A stretch of DNA of 50,698 nt from the NCBI GenBank assembly GCA_964520055.1, contig CAZFME010000004.1:1-50698 (forward strand), written 5' to 3'. Below the pieces are notes generated by a model. The model did not search any database. It had not been told where the DNA came from and saw only the letters and a list, made by a program, of their open reading frames with translations. This document shows positions 7,994 to 17,035 of the stretch, one piece after another; position 1 is the first letter of the stretch; every line of letters starts with the position of its first letter. The position numbers were made by a program, and so were the translations under genes. The stretch comes from DUNY01 sp964520055. Lineage in GTDB: Bacteria; Bacillota; Thermosediminibacteria; Thermosediminibacterales; Tepidanaerobacteraceae.

Positions 7994-9304
7994 TTATTTT
8001 GTTAGGTAAGTATCATTTGCTCGATCCTGAAGATAAACTTTAAAATATTTTTGTATATCGGCATCTTTATATATTTTATAGCCTTCGTCTGCACATAAGG
8101 AGCATGCATCACGGGGTATGGTTACGGCAAATATGGGCATACCTCGGTCGCTGCGAGAGTTAATTGTATTTACACCGGAACATTTAGAACATACTTTGAA
8201 TCTTTGAGTTTGATTTTCCATAATACCGTCGGTATCATAATATATCTGTCTTTGCCTTATGATATGATCCTTTCCTTTCCGTAACTCTTGTGCAATCACA
8301 TTTCTTTGTCTCCAGCGTTTATAGATGTTTTCACAAAGTGCCTTGATGTAGTCAGATATTTTTTGTGGCTGTCTTAATTTTTCTAAATTATAATCAGGCT
8401 CGCGAACATTTGAATAGTCTAAACCGGCCATAGCCAAGATAATCCCCAAATTCACATAGGGTAGTGCACCTTCTATGGAATATCCTCCCTCTAAAACCGC
8501 TAAATCAGGGTTTAGTTTGTGGTTTAATTCAGCATAACCATGTGCGGTAAAGTTCATGCTAGTCAGCGGGTCTGTGTAGTGATTGTCTTGTCCGGCGGAA
8601 TTTACAACCAAATCGGGTTTATATTCTCTTAATATCGGCAGCACAAGGTTGTCAAGCACATATAAAAAACCTTCTTCACCAGTCCCTGGCGGCAATGGGA
8701 TGTTTATATTATATCCTAAAGCCCCAGGTCCACCGAATTCATCTAAAAAACCTGTTCCCGGATACAAAGTTCTACCGTCTTGGTGAAAGGATATAAAAAG
8801 GGTATCCTTGTCGTTCCAATATATATCTTGGGTGCCGTCTCCATGATGACAATCGGTATCTACTATTGCTGCACGGCAGTGACCGTATTTTGCCCTAAGG
8901 TTTTCCAGCATCACCGCTTCAATATTAATGATACAAAAACCACGATCACCATATACAACTCTCTGAGCATGATGGCCCGGCGGCCGTATAAGTGCAAAGG
9001 CTTTATCAACTTCCTTATCAATCACCATATGGGCTGCCTTAATAGCTCCACCTGCAGAAATCAAGTGAGATTTTGTAACTTTTTGTTCTACATCAGGCAC
9101 ACAAAAGTGCACTCTTTGCACATCTTTATTTAAGGCTACCTCAGGGTTATAAAACTTGATGTTTTCTATATCCATGATACCTTCTTCAAATAGCTGGTCT
9201 TGAGTATAAAGCAACCTTTCTTCACGCTCAGGATGTGAAGGACTGATTGCCCAATCAAAAGCAGGGAATAAAACTAAACCCAGTCGGTTCTTAGCAACTA
9301 ACAT
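7994..9304 (-). CDS. Histone-deacetylase-family amidohydrolase (AcuC/acetylpolyamine type) with C-terminal Cys4 segment
   Basis: The protein has about 436 residues. Residues 1-310 are a class I/II-like deacetylase domain. It contains RPPGHHA (active-site histidine pair), DTDCHHGDGTQ and AGQDNHYTDPL (zinc ligands) and LEGGYS (catalytic tyrosine). All key catalytic positions appear intact. The family removes acetyl groups from lysines, polyamines or related amides. An additional C-terminal part has CSKC and CSLC pairs, suggesting a small zinc-ribbon module not needed for the core fold. ATG 9304 fits the GGAG ribosome site best (GTG 9313 and ATG 9310 are alternatives). The start lies inside the 3' end of the hydantoinase-like gene, so the two are translationally coupled. 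Confidence 0.88.
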   Translation of the reverse strand: MLVAKNRLGLVLFPAFDWAISPSHPEREERLLYTQDQLFEEGIMDIENIKFYNPEVALNKDVQRVHFCVPDVEQKVTKSHLISAGGAIKAAHMVIDKEVDKAFALIRPPGHHAQRVVYGDRGFCIINIEAVMLENLRAKYGHCRAAIVDTDCHHGDGTQDIYWNDKDTLFISFHQDGRTLYPGTGFLDEFGGPGALGYNINIPLPPGTGEEGFLYVLDNLVLPILREYKPDLVVNSAGQDNHYTDPLTSMNFTAHGYAELNHKLNPDLAVLEGGYSIEGALPYVNLGIILAMAGLDYSNVREPDYNLEKLRQPQKISDYIKALCENIYKRWRQRNVIAQELRKGKDHIIRQRQIYYDTDGIMENQTQRFKVCSKCSGVNTINSRSDRGMPIFAVTIPRDACSLCADEGYKIYKDADIQKYFKVYLQDRANDTYLTK

Positions 9305-10970
9305 CTTCATCACTCCGCAATTGATGTATTAATCCGGGTTTTGTTTGGGCTCTGATTCTTATGTTTTTGCCACTTGTAGTAAAACCACGAACCATATTAA
9401 AACTGTTTTCTTCTACTATTTCAGCTTGAATTTCACCCTCTTTTGCCCCAAACAATGTAGACTGACGCTTTAACAAATCCAAAGCCTGTAATTTTGATTC
9501 TTCTAAACTGTATCCCCGGCTTACTTTTTTATATAAGCCCATTTCGGGCACTGAAAGGGTTTTTTGAGCAGTATCTACAAACATCGTAATTTCCGCTGTG
9601 GTCCTGGCTAATGCCGCTCCCACCGCATTGGCCGCTTTATAAACTTTAGGATACCGGCAGGGTATGCCAAATTTTTTTTCAAGGATAACTGCCATTGCTT
9701 CAGCAGGACCACCTATAACTTGTACGAATGCGGGCTTGATTTTTTTGCCATAGAGCAGCTCTTTGACAGTATATACCGGATGAGAATTTATTTCATGCAG
9801 TTGTTTTTCTACTTTGTTCTTTATCATATTAGCCATTGTGTCTAAGATTGCATTTGCCGCAGCTTCCGGGCCCAAGTTCAGAGACCCACCTATTTCTTTC
9901 ATGGCATTTACAGCTTTATGTTTGTCACCAATATCAATTAATCCCAATACTATCATGGCATCGGTAGGTGTGGGGCATGCCCCGCCTAAAGCCTTGGGTG
10001 GCCCTTGCCTTTCAGGGCCTATGACAAGTGTTTGGTTTTTTACACCAACTCTGCTATCTCCGCCCACACCTATGGAAACACTATAAAGTGCCCTAACCAG
10101 TGTAGGAAAGTCTCCTATTTTTATTCCCAAGGGTTCAAACAAAGGAACCCCATCAGCTAAAAATGAAATATCGGTAGTTGTTCCACCTATATCAAGAAAA
10201 ATTGCGTCTTTGGAAGTTTCAAGAAAGGCTTGTCCACCCATTACACTGGCTGCCGGACCTGATAAAATGGTATTTACCGGATATTTCTCCCCGGCTTTTA
10301 AGCTCATAGTGCCTCCATCGGCTTTTAAAACATAGATCGGGGCACTGATTTTCTCTCTTTTAAGAGCTTTACATATACTCTCGCTGAACTTTGAGAAAGT
10401 TGTATAAACTGCTGAATTGTAATATGATGTGAAAACCCTGCGAGGAAAATTTAACTTGCCTGATAGGGTATGCCCCAAGGTAATGGGCGAAAACTCATCT
10501 TTTAACATTTCACTTATTTTTACCTCATGTTCGGCATTGCGTACCGAGAACTTTCCGGTTACTGCTACCGCCGGGATATTTTGGCGTTTAAAAGTTCTTA
10601 CCGCCTTCTTAATTTCCAGTTGATCTACCGGGCTGATTTCTCGGCCTCGATGATCTATATACCCCGATATAAAAATATTTTCCCAGCCACAACAAAGAAA
10701 GTCATTTTGAAGGCCGGGACCACATTCGATAATCATTCCAACAGGATCTGTCTTTTGTTCGATGATAGCATTGGTAGAAATAGTGGTACTTAAAATTATC
10801 CGCTTAATTTGTGAAGGGTCTTGTCTAGATAGTAGTGATTTCAAGGTTCCCCAAACGGATTCCAACAGGTTGCTGCGATCGGTGGGACTTTTGGTTGCTT
10901 CGATGATCTCACCTTGATGAATGAGAACAGCATCAACGTGAGTTCCCCCCATATCCAGCCCAACAATCAA
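9291..10970 (-). CDS. Hydantoinase/oxoprolinase-like protein (HyuA family, ASKHA fold)
   Basis: The protein has 559 residues. It starts MIVGLDMGGTHVDAVL, the phosphate-1 loop of the ASKHA fold. Further motifs are STTISTNAI, LKADGGTMS, LSGPAASVMGG, FLDIGGTTTDI and GVGGDSRVG. This is the N-terminal/HyuA subunit family of ATP-dependent hydantoinases, oxoprolinases and acetone-type carboxylases. No HyuB-type subunit is adjacent, so this belongs to the stand-alone branch and its substrate is unknown. The start is TTG 10970 with AGGAGG 9 bases upstream. It follows murB by 14 bases and overlaps the deacetylase-like gene. A DUF917 gene, sometimes found beside HyuA genes, is at 23940-25049 in another cluster. 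Confidence 0.87.
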   Translation of the reverse strand: MIVGLDMGGTHVDAVLIHQGEIIEATKSPTDRSNLLESVWGTLKSLLSRQDPSQIKRIILSTTISTNAIIEQKTDPVGMIIECGPGLQNDFLCCGWENIFISGYIDHRGREISPVDQLEIKKAVRTFKRQNIPAVAVTGKFSVRNAEHEVKISEMLKDEFSPITLGHTLSGKLNFPRRVFTSYYNSAVYTTFSKFSESICKALKREKISAPIYVLKADGGTMSLKAGEKYPVNTILSGPAASVMGGQAFLETSKDAIFLDIGGTTTDISFLADGVPLFEPLGIKIGDFPTLVRALYSVSIGVGGDSRVGVKNQTLVIGPERQGPPKALGGACPTPTDAMIVLGLIDIGDKHKAVNAMKEIGGSLNLGPEAAANAILDTMANMIKNKVEKQLHEINSHPVYTVKELLYGKKIKPAFVQVIGGPAEAMAVILEKKFGIPCRYPKVYKAANAVGAALARTTAEITMFVDTAQKTLSVPEMGLYKKVSRGYSLEESKLQALDLLKRQSTLFGAKEGEIQAEIVEENSFNMVRGFTTSGKNIRIRAQTKPGLIHQLRSDEDVSC

Positions 10971-10984
10971 TTTTCTCTTCCTCC

Positions 10985-11896
10985 TTAATCGCCTATAATT
11001 TTGATTTCCGATTCAAGATTTACGTCAAATTTCGCTTTGACTTGTTTTTTTATATAATTGATGAGATTTATCACATCCTTAAAGGTTGCATTATCTACAT
11101 TTACTATAAAACCTGCATGTTTATCAGATATCATGGCTCCGCCCATCCTGTAACCCTTAAGACCCGCTTTTTCTATCAAAGCCCCGGCGAAATTGTCGGG
11201 AGGCCTTTTGAAAGCACTGCCGGCACTGGGTAAATTAAGCGGTTGTTTGTCCTTGCGTCGAGCTAAAAAATCCTCCATTTTTCTTTTTATATCCTCATAA
11301 TCTCCGGACAAGAGCTCCATTTCTACTTCCAACAGTATTCTATCGCCATTTTGAAGAATACATCTGCGATAGTCATAATCAAGCTCGTTTTTTTGCATTT
11401 CAATCAAATTAGCATTCATATCCACAACCGTAACCTTTTTTACCACATCGGCCATTTCCCCACCGTAAGCCCCTGCATTCATTACCGCTGCACCACCGAT
11501 GGTACCCGGTATACCATTGGCGAATTCTAGGCCACTTAGGCTATTTCCCAAAGCTATTTTGGCCGCTGTGGACAAGGACATGCCCGCCTTGCATTTTATG
11601 ATATTTTCATCTACTTCGGCATCATTATAATTTTGAGCCAGTTTCATGACTACACCTCTGATACCTTCATCTTTTACCAATAGATTTGTTCCGTTGCCCA
11701 TGACGAAAAAGGGAATGTTGTTTTGTTTGCATACTTTGATTACACTGCAGACCTCGTTTGGATTTGTCGGCAAAACCATGATATCCACAGGTCCACCGAT
11801 ACGAAAGGATGTATGGTTTTCCATAGGCTCGTTTATTTTAATTTGATTTTCATGCAAGAACGCTCTCATGCTTTTATATATTTTCGTAAAATTCAT
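10985..11896 (-). CDS. murB: UDP-N-acetylenolpyruvoylglucosamine reductase
   Basis: The 303-residue protein has the FAD-binding motifs HTSFRIGGPVD (about residue 29) and VMGNGTNLLV. GIPGTIGGAAVMNAGAYGGE follows, and the catalytic PSAGSAFKRP and C-terminal ESEIKIIG are both present. It reduces UDP-GlcNAc-enolpyruvate to UDP-MurNAc in peptidoglycan precursor synthesis in the cytosol. The ATG has GAAGGGAAGG upstream. In related Clostridia murB is next to rapZ. Here about 8 kb of other genes separate them. Confidence 0.97.
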   Translation of the reverse strand: MNFTKIYKSMRAFLHENQIKINEPMENHTSFRIGGPVDIMVLPTNPNEVCSVIKVCKQNNIPFFVMGNGTNLLVKDEGIRGVVMKLAQNYNDAEVDENIIKCKAGMSLSTAAKIALGNSLSGLEFANGIPGTIGGAAVMNAGAYGGEMADVVKKVTVVDMNANLIEMQKNELDYDYRRCILQNGDRILLEVEMELLSGDYEDIKRKMEDFLARRKDKQPLNLPSAGSAFKRPPDNFAGALIEKAGLKGYRMGGAMISDKHAGFIVNVDNATFKDVINLINYIKKQVKAKFDVNLESEIKIIGD

Positions 11897-12006
11897 GTTA
11901 CCTTCCCTTCTTCAAACCAAAATACCCTTTTTACCTTCTAACATAGTTTATTTCTATAAAAAGGTTATAATTCCTGCTATATTCTAGGTGTATTTATATT
12001 ATATAA

Positions 12007-12267
12007 TTATTCTTCATCAGCAATTAATGGTATACTGTCCAGTAATTCTGAGGTAGTGATATCTGTTGAAATATTGTAAAAACTAATAGCCCCAATACTG
12101 TCTAATACAATAAAAGCTTTGGGTGATATGCTACCGCCAAAAAATAGACCGAATTTATCATAGCCTCCAAAGGTAATATCCAATATTGGAATAAATGTTA
12201 AATCCTTAATTGTCTTGGGTTTACCCAAAACTATCTTATCATAGATGGCACAATTTTTAAAACTCAT
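12007..12267 (-). CDS. Short GerW/YtfJ-like protein
   Basis: This 86-residue protein has VLGKPKTIKDLTFIPILDITFG followed by a short glycine segment (GLFFGGSISP) and KAFIVLDSIGAISFYNI. The order of strands, glycine loop and a final hydrophobic strand is that of the sporulation protein YtfJ/GerW family. Family members usually have a longer glycine-rich loop and more N-terminal sequence, so this copy is trimmed. Bacillus GerW contributes to spore germination, and the role here is unknown. The ATG has AAAGGAATG upstream, a moderate site. It is flanked by murB and an orphan solute-binding protein, with roughly 100-base gaps on both sides. Confidence 0.5.
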   Translation of the reverse strand: MSFKNCAIYDKIVLGKPKTIKDLTFIPILDITFGGYDKFGLFFGGSISPKAFIVLDSIGAISFYNISTDITTSELLDSIPLIADEE

Positions 12268-12365
12268 GTATAAACATTCCTTTGTTGAACCTTAACTTTA
12301 GCATTTTGTTAGTGTTATTTTTTACCTTTTTATTTTCCTTATTCAAAGATACTAGATATTCGTGA

Positions 12366-13694
12366 TTAATGCACCCCTACTAATATTGTTTCCACTGTTT
12401 TTGCAGCATCTTCCAATGCTTGTGAAGGTGTTTTTTTGGATAGTAATGCCAAGCGAACTTGTACAATTACCGCTTCATCTATCTTATGCCATTTTTTAAC
12501 TTTTGGCAAATTTGCCGCGATGTCAAGGATTTCTTTCATCCTTTTAATCAATGGATCGTTTGCAGCTTTTTTAAGTGCTTCGGTATAAACCGGAAAGACA
12601 CCATATTCAGCCAGCCATTCCTGCTCATTTTCAGAGGTAATGGATTTTAAAAACTCGGCACAAAGGGCTTTTTTCTTGTCATTCTGCTGTTTGAAAATCG
12701 CATACCCAGATACTAGTGCAAATGCCGACGGAGTGTTTTGACCTTTAGGATAGTGCATCAAATCAAATTCAAATCCCTTCCCTGATTTATACCTATCACT
12801 TAGAACTTTAATAGCCCAAGGCCCAGCTGGATATACTGCTATTTTTTGTTTTTCACAAAAATCACCCCATACTCGCGTTTCTTCCAGCGCTCCATACTCT
12901 TCTGTCGGGACTACTTTGTATTTTGCCTCAAGCTCTGTCAATTTTGTTAAAGCTGAGATTCCTTCAGGTGTATTCAATGTAAAATTACCGTGTTCGTCAA
13001 ATATTTTGGCTCCATCCATTGTAAGAAATCCCCACACCTGATAACTACCCGGGGATAAAAACAAATTGAAGCCATAGCAATCGATTTTACCACCCTTGTT
13101 TTTATCATAAGTCACCTTTTGCAGGGCACAAGCAAAATCATCATAGGTCCATAAACCGTTTTCGGGTATTATAGCATTTTTAGCTTGGAACATTTCTCTA
13201 TTTATAAAAAGCCCATATGTGGTCATAAACCAAGGGAATCCATAAATTCGTTCCTGATAAGTAACCGCTTCTATGGCTCTAGGTTCATATCTTTTGAGCT
13301 CATCTGGCAAAAAATACTCATCCACCGGCTCAAAATACCCTTCTATAATAAAATCATAGTCAGCAGCTACCGGTGCTATATCGGGGTAAGTGCCCGCTGT
13401 GGCTGCGGCTCTGAGTTCAATTAGCCCATATTCCCACTTTAATGGTCTAAGATGTATAAATACTCCGGGATGTGTTTTTTCAAACTCCGCTATTTTCTTT
13501 TCAATCCACCCAAAGCGATTACCGTTTTTATCAGGCCAACGCGGAAAATCCCAAAGGGTTATGACCCCTTGCCACATTTCTTCAAAACCGTCTTTTGCTG
13601 CCTGCTTCCCATTACGGCATCCTATAAACAAATTTGACAGGATTGTTATGATAAGCACAACACCTAAAAATAGGATAAAGGACCTGCGGCGCAT
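12366..13694 (-). CDS. Extracellular solute-binding lipoprotein, sugar-type (family 1), orphan
   Basis: The protein has 442 residues. The N-terminus has RRR, a hydrophobic stretch (residues 6-24) and a cysteine in LFIGC, consistent with a lipoprotein signal although the lipobox is not ideal. The mature part has GVITLWDFPRWPD, FEKTHPGVFIHL, YPDIAPVAADYDFI and YGFPWFMTTYGLFINREMF, the normal pattern of carbohydrate-binding proteins of ABC importers. No permease or ATPase gene is adjacent, so it either serves a transporter elsewhere or is a sensor. The ATG follows GGAGGAGG. The upstream 173-base gap has no clear promoter that I trust. Confidence 0.85.
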   Translation of the reverse strand: MRRRSFILFLGVVLIITILSNLFIGCRNGKQAAKDGFEEMWQGVITLWDFPRWPDKNGNRFGWIEKKIAEFEKTHPGVFIHLRPLKWEYGLIELRAAATAGTYPDIAPVAADYDFIIEGYFEPVDEYFLPDELKRYEPRAIEAVTYQERIYGFPWFMTTYGLFINREMFQAKNAIIPENGLWTYDDFACALQKVTYDKNKGGKIDCYGFNLFLSPGSYQVWGFLTMDGAKIFDEHGNFTLNTPEGISALTKLTELEAKYKVVPTEEYGALEETRVWGDFCEKQKIAVYPAGPWAIKVLSDRYKSGKGFEFDLMHYPKGQNTPSAFALVSGYAIFKQQNDKKKALCAEFLKSITSENEQEWLAEYGVFPVYTEALKKAANDPLIKRMKEILDIAANLPKVKKWHKIDEAVIVQVRLALLSKKTPSQALEDAAKTVETILVGVH

Positions 13695-13867
13695 TTACAT
13701 CTCCTCCTCCAGACCTTTATATCCTATTTATATTAGTATTTTTCAGGCTTTATTCAAAACTTTTAACAGATACTAATCAGTCTACAATTTGGATATTTTT
13801 TCACAATTGACCCTTTGAGCATTTAGTGCCAGACTTGACATATAAATTTTTTATGCTTTTTATGCCT

Positions 13868-14596
13868 TTATTTAAGTATGATTTCCCTGCCCTTGGATTT
13901 TAAAAAATCTATTACTTTATCCACTGAAGTGTTTAGTATACTCTCTTCGGAAATTCCGGCTACTTTTATTATTTCTTGCGCTTCATTAAAATTGCCAATA
14001 TCAAAGCAAATGTGAGCATCACTTCCCAGTGAAACCCTAGCTCCTATGGATGCCGCCTTTTTTGCAATTAATAAGCAGTTTTCTTTGCTTCCTTTTCGAC
14101 TGACTGTAAATGAACTGTTGTTTATTTCTATGTGCACATTATATTCTCGAGCTGCTTCGACAAATCTATCGATATCCAAGGGGAATTCCGGATTTCCTGG
14201 ATGAACGATTATATCCACATATGGATTTTTCATTGTCTCTATAACTGCTCTTGTGTTTTCTTCCACTGTCTCTCCCGAAAAACACCCTTTATGTAAACCG
14301 GCTAGCACAATATCAAGTTTTTTAAAATAACGTTCAGGAAGGTCCAAGGTTCCTTTAGTATCTAAGATGTTTGCTTCAATTCCCCTAAGTATGTAAACTC
14401 CATCAATCTGCCGGGGTATAACGATCGTATTCCCGAAATAGTAGTTATTAATCCCCTCTCCCATGGCAGGCCCATGGTCGGTTATAGCAATCATTTTAAG
14501 CCCTTTATCAGCTGCTTCTCGGGCATTTTCAATAACTGTACTGTAAGCATGCCCACTGGCTATAGTATGGCAATGGGTATCCACTTCGTATTTCAA
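13868..14596 (-). CDS. PHP-domain phosphoesterase (YcdX-like), second copy
   Basis: The protein has about 242 residues, with DTHCHTIASGHAYST at the N-terminus, TDHGPAMG, GIEANILD, VHPGNPEFP and GSDAHICFDIGNF. These are the metal-binding motifs of the PHP family in the standard order. It is a diverged paralogue of the gene at 1784-2518. I prefer TTG 14596, because GAGGTGGT at 14601-14608 is an ideal ribosome site. GTG 14605 lies within that site. It follows the isomerase gene by only 24 bases and is probably in the same transcript as hprK. The substrate is not known. Clostridial hprK clusters commonly contain such a PHP gene. Confidence 0.87.
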   Translation of the reverse strand: MKYEVDTHCHTIASGHAYSTVIENAREAADKGLKMIAITDHGPAMGEGINNYYFGNTIVIPRQIDGVYILRGIEANILDTKGTLDLPERYFKKLDIVLAGLHKGCFSGETVEENTRAVIETMKNPYVDIIVHPGNPEFPLDIDRFVEAAREYNVHIEINNSSFTVSRKGSKENCLLIAKKAASIGARVSLGSDAHICFDIGNFNEAQEIIKVAGISEESILNTSVDKVIDFLKSKGREIILK

Positions 14597-14620
14597 TACT
14601 ACCACCTCATAAGTAATGCT

Positions 14621-15676
14621 TTAAGCTTTCATCCGCTTTTTTAATTCATCGATAAAATCTATTTCCTTTGGGTCTTTGCGATTAAGTATGGCTAAATATG
14701 CACTCACATAATCCCCAAATATTATATGATACAGCATATGTTCCAAGGCGGAATCCCCATTTGGCCATAGTTCGGTTATGCCACTGACTTTATCTTGTAA
14801 AATATCCATTGTTATATCAATGCGTTTCTTTATACGATCGCTCTCATAAGGAGATCTAAGAACCACGATTTCAAGAGCTTTTAGCAGCTTGTCATCACCC
14901 TCAAAACCCATTATCTCATTGTGGTTCAACTCTGGAAAAACATTAAAGAAAGCGGGATGTTTGGAGTTTTCATTCAGCTGCCCTTTCCATCTCACCGCAA
15001 CGATATCAGTCAGGTTTGAAGACCCATAAATGACGGGAATTTTTCCATATAGTTTTTTAGCTAAGACTTTTGTCGGGTTATCTTTTTCAGGCACTTCCGG
15101 ACAATATTTTTCCCGGGTTTCTTTTAAAAGATTGATAGCATTTTTTATATCAAATTGCTTTCTAAATCCTATCCCCTGTTCTTGAAATAATACAAAAATA
15201 GGAAAAAACGAAAACCCTAGAGCCGCTCGTGGTGGCAATCCCCCGGGAATAGTCATGATAGGGGTTTCGTCTGCCATAGCTTTTTTCTTGAGCTTGCCAC
15301 CAGTGGTAATAACCATTATTTTAGCTTTTTTGCTTTTTGCGTGCTCGTAAGCCGTCAAAGTTTCCTCTGTGTTGCCGGAATAACTGGAAGCAACAACAAG
15401 GGTCCTCTCGTCTACAAAAGCCGGCAGGCTGTAACCTCTGTTGACAATAATAGGAATTTGAGCCCGATCAGCTGTAATCATGCGAATCAAATCCCCGCCG
15501 ATTGCAGAACCTCCTAAACCCGTTATCACCACGTTGAAAATGTTGTGAAATCGTAGTCCGCGAATGGATCCTTTGGCAATGCTAATGGCTTCAACACAGT
15601 GGTCCGGAAATTTGTATATGAGTTCGAACATTCCACCTTTGTCCAGTTCTTGTATTTTATCCAGATTATCTAGCAT
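14621..15676 (-). CDS. Bifunctional phosphoglucose/phosphomannose isomerase
   Basis: The 351-residue protein is built from two SIS domains. GLGGSAIGGDL is at about residues 53-63, and SSYSGNTEETL binds the sugar phosphate. PGGLPPRAALG follows, and ELNHNEIMGFE carries catalytic residues. This is the PGI/PMI family found in archaea and some bacteria, distinct from classical Pgi. It interconverts fructose-6-phosphate with glucose-6-phosphate and mannose-6-phosphate. The ATG has AGGAGG upstream. It lies 20 bases after hprK, linking it to carbon control. Whether the cell also has a classical Pgi cannot be told from this window. Confidence 0.92.
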   Translation of the reverse strand: MLDNLDKIQELDKGGMFELIYKFPDHCVEAISIAKGSIRGLRFHNIFNVVITGLGGSAIGGDLIRMITADRAQIPIIVNRGYSLPAFVDERTLVVASSYSGNTEETLTAYEHAKSKKAKIMVITTGGKLKKKAMADETPIMTIPGGLPPRAALGFSFFPIFVLFQEQGIGFRKQFDIKNAINLLKETREKYCPEVPEKDNPTKVLAKKLYGKIPVIYGSSNLTDIVAVRWKGQLNENSKHPAFFNVFPELNHNEIMGFEGDDKLLKALEIVVLRSPYESDRIKKRIDITMDILQDKVSGITELWPNGDSALEHMLYHIIFGDYVSAYLAILNRKDPKEIDFIDELKKRMKA

Positions 15677-15696
15677 TTCAAAATACCTCCTATACT

Positions 15697-16617
15697 TTAC
15701 TTATTTTTATTTATCTCATCAAAAAGTCTTTTGCTAAACTCTAATGCTGCGTTATATCCAAGGGCCTTAAGTCGATAGTCCATGGCGGCAACTTCCATAA
15801 TAGCCGCAATATTTCTGCCCGGCCTGATTGGTATCGTTTTTTTTGTTATATATGAATCGAGAATTCTTATTTCTTCTTCTTCTAAGCCCAATCTGTCACC
15901 TTCTTTATAGTTTTCCCACTCTACCAGTTCTATTACCATTTCAATTTTTATGTCATTCCTTATACTTCCAGCACCAAAGATAGTTTTAACGTCAATAACC
16001 CCTAATCCACGCACTTCTAAAAAGTGCCGAATAGACTCAGGGGCTGTTCCAATTAAAATATTTTCAGCTACCTGTTTTATATTCACTGCATCATCGGCTA
16101 CCAAACGATGACCGCGCTTAATAAGCTCCACGGCTGTTTCGCTTTTGCCTATGCCGCTTTCACCTATGATTAGCATTCCTATACCGTATATGTCAACTAG
16201 CACACCATGGATTGTAGTGTGGGGTGCCAGCTTTCTTTCGAGTAAATCTGTTAACCTACTCATAAACTGTGTGGTCGCCATCGGAGATCTTAAAATATGT
16301 TTTTTGTTTTGCCGGGCAGTTAATATCAGTTCATCCGGCGGCTTGAGATTGCGGGTGATTATTATACACGGTATATCATATGATAACAGCTTCTCAAGGC
16401 GAGCTTTTCGTGTACTGTTTGAAATGCCTTTCAAAAAAGAAATCTCGGTCTTGCCTAAGATTTGTATCCTATCATAGGCAAAATAATCAAAATACCCGGT
16501 AAGTTCAAGCCCCGGACGATTTAAATCTGATACCGAAATGTCAGGCATTGCATCGGTAGCTACAATTACTTCTAAACTCAACTTATGAATTATGTCCCGA
16601 AGATCTATTTTTCGCAT
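15697..16617 (-). CDS. hprK: HPr kinase/phosphorylase
   Basis: The 306-residue protein has a Walker A loop, GESGIGKSE, at about residues 153-161. Ahead of it lie HGVLVDIYGIGML and MATTQFMSRL, and after it come the HprK signature LEVRGLGVIDVKTIFG and GRNIAAIMEVAAM. The enzyme phosphorylates and dephosphorylates Ser46 of HPr to control carbon catabolite repression in Firmicutes. The ATG follows CCGGAGG. It begins an operon with the isomerase and PHP genes. Its promoter region carries an inverted repeat (see 16663-16688). Confidence 0.97.
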   Translation of the reverse strand: MRKIDLRDIIHKLSLEVIVATDAMPDISVSDLNRPGLELTGYFDYFAYDRIQILGKTEISFLKGISNSTRKARLEKLLSYDIPCIIITRNLKPPDELILTARQNKKHILRSPMATTQFMSRLTDLLERKLAPHTTIHGVLVDIYGIGMLIIGESGIGKSETAVELIKRGHRLVADDAVNIKQVAENILIGTAPESIRHFLEVRGLGVIDVKTIFGAGSIRNDIKIEMVIELVEWENYKEGDRLGLEEEEIRILDSYITKKTIPIRPGRNIAAIMEVAAMDYRLKALGYNAALEFSKRLFDEINKNK

Positions 16618-16662
16618 GTCTATCAGCCTCCGGAGATTTAATTAAAAAACTTCTACAATAAG

Positions 16663-16688
16663 ATTATAGCACAACTTCCTGCGTTGTG
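16663..16688 (-). promoter_or_regulatory. hprK promoter with inverted repeat
   Basis: An extended -10 (TGCTATAAT; TATAAT at plus-strand 16663-16668) lies 46 bases before hprK. Just upstream, CACAAC (16670-16675) and GTTGTG (16683-16688) form a perfect 6-bp inverted repeat across the promoter spacer, a possible operator. No good -35 is visible. Confidence 0.5.
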
Positions 16689-16762
16689 GTATTATTTACA
16701 TGCGTTTTGCTTATCTTTATGCCAACAAAAACAAAATCAAAGAAAAAGGATATATTAAAATA

Positions 16763-16804
16763 AAAAATGGTATTCAATTTAAAACCTAATTGAATACCAT
16801 TTTT
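16763..16804. terminator. Bidirectional terminator
   Basis: A perfect 13-bp stem (16767-16779 with 16788-16800) flanked by A and T runs closes an 8-base loop. It ends transcription of the 57-residue gene at 16830-17003. Confidence 0.85.
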
Positions 16805-16829
16805 CAGACTAAAAACAATTAATGCTCAA

Positions 16830-17003
16830 TCAATCTAAACTCTTTAAAATATCCTGGGCTTTCTTACATCGGCCAGCCTGCCAATCTGTGCAGCTCTTAC
16901 AGGATGCATATTGGTTAATATAGTTAGCAGCATCTTTAAAAGTACTGCCTTTTTTATAGTCTTTACACATCTTTGCTATAATAATAGTTTGCTCAGGACT
17001 CAT
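16830..17003 (-). CDS. 57-residue cysteine-containing protein of unknown function
   Basis: This short gene begins with ATG 17003 behind a perfect AGGAGGG ribosome site. It has its own extended -10 promoter and ends before a strong terminator, so it is an independent gene. The protein starts MSPEQTIIIAKMCKDYKKG and contains CKSCTDWQAGRC near residues 35-46, followed by KKAQDILKSLD. The C-x2-C-x7-C spacing plus a lone cysteine at residue 13 could bind a metal or iron-sulfur cluster. I do not recognise the family. No neighbour explains its role, since ogg lies upstream and hprK downstream. Confidence 0.75.
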   Translation of the reverse strand: MSPEQTIIIAKMCKDYKKGSTFKDAANYINQYASCKSCTDWQAGRCKKAQDILKSLD

Positions 17004-17035
17004 ATTTATCCCTCCTATCAGTTTTTAGCACTATT

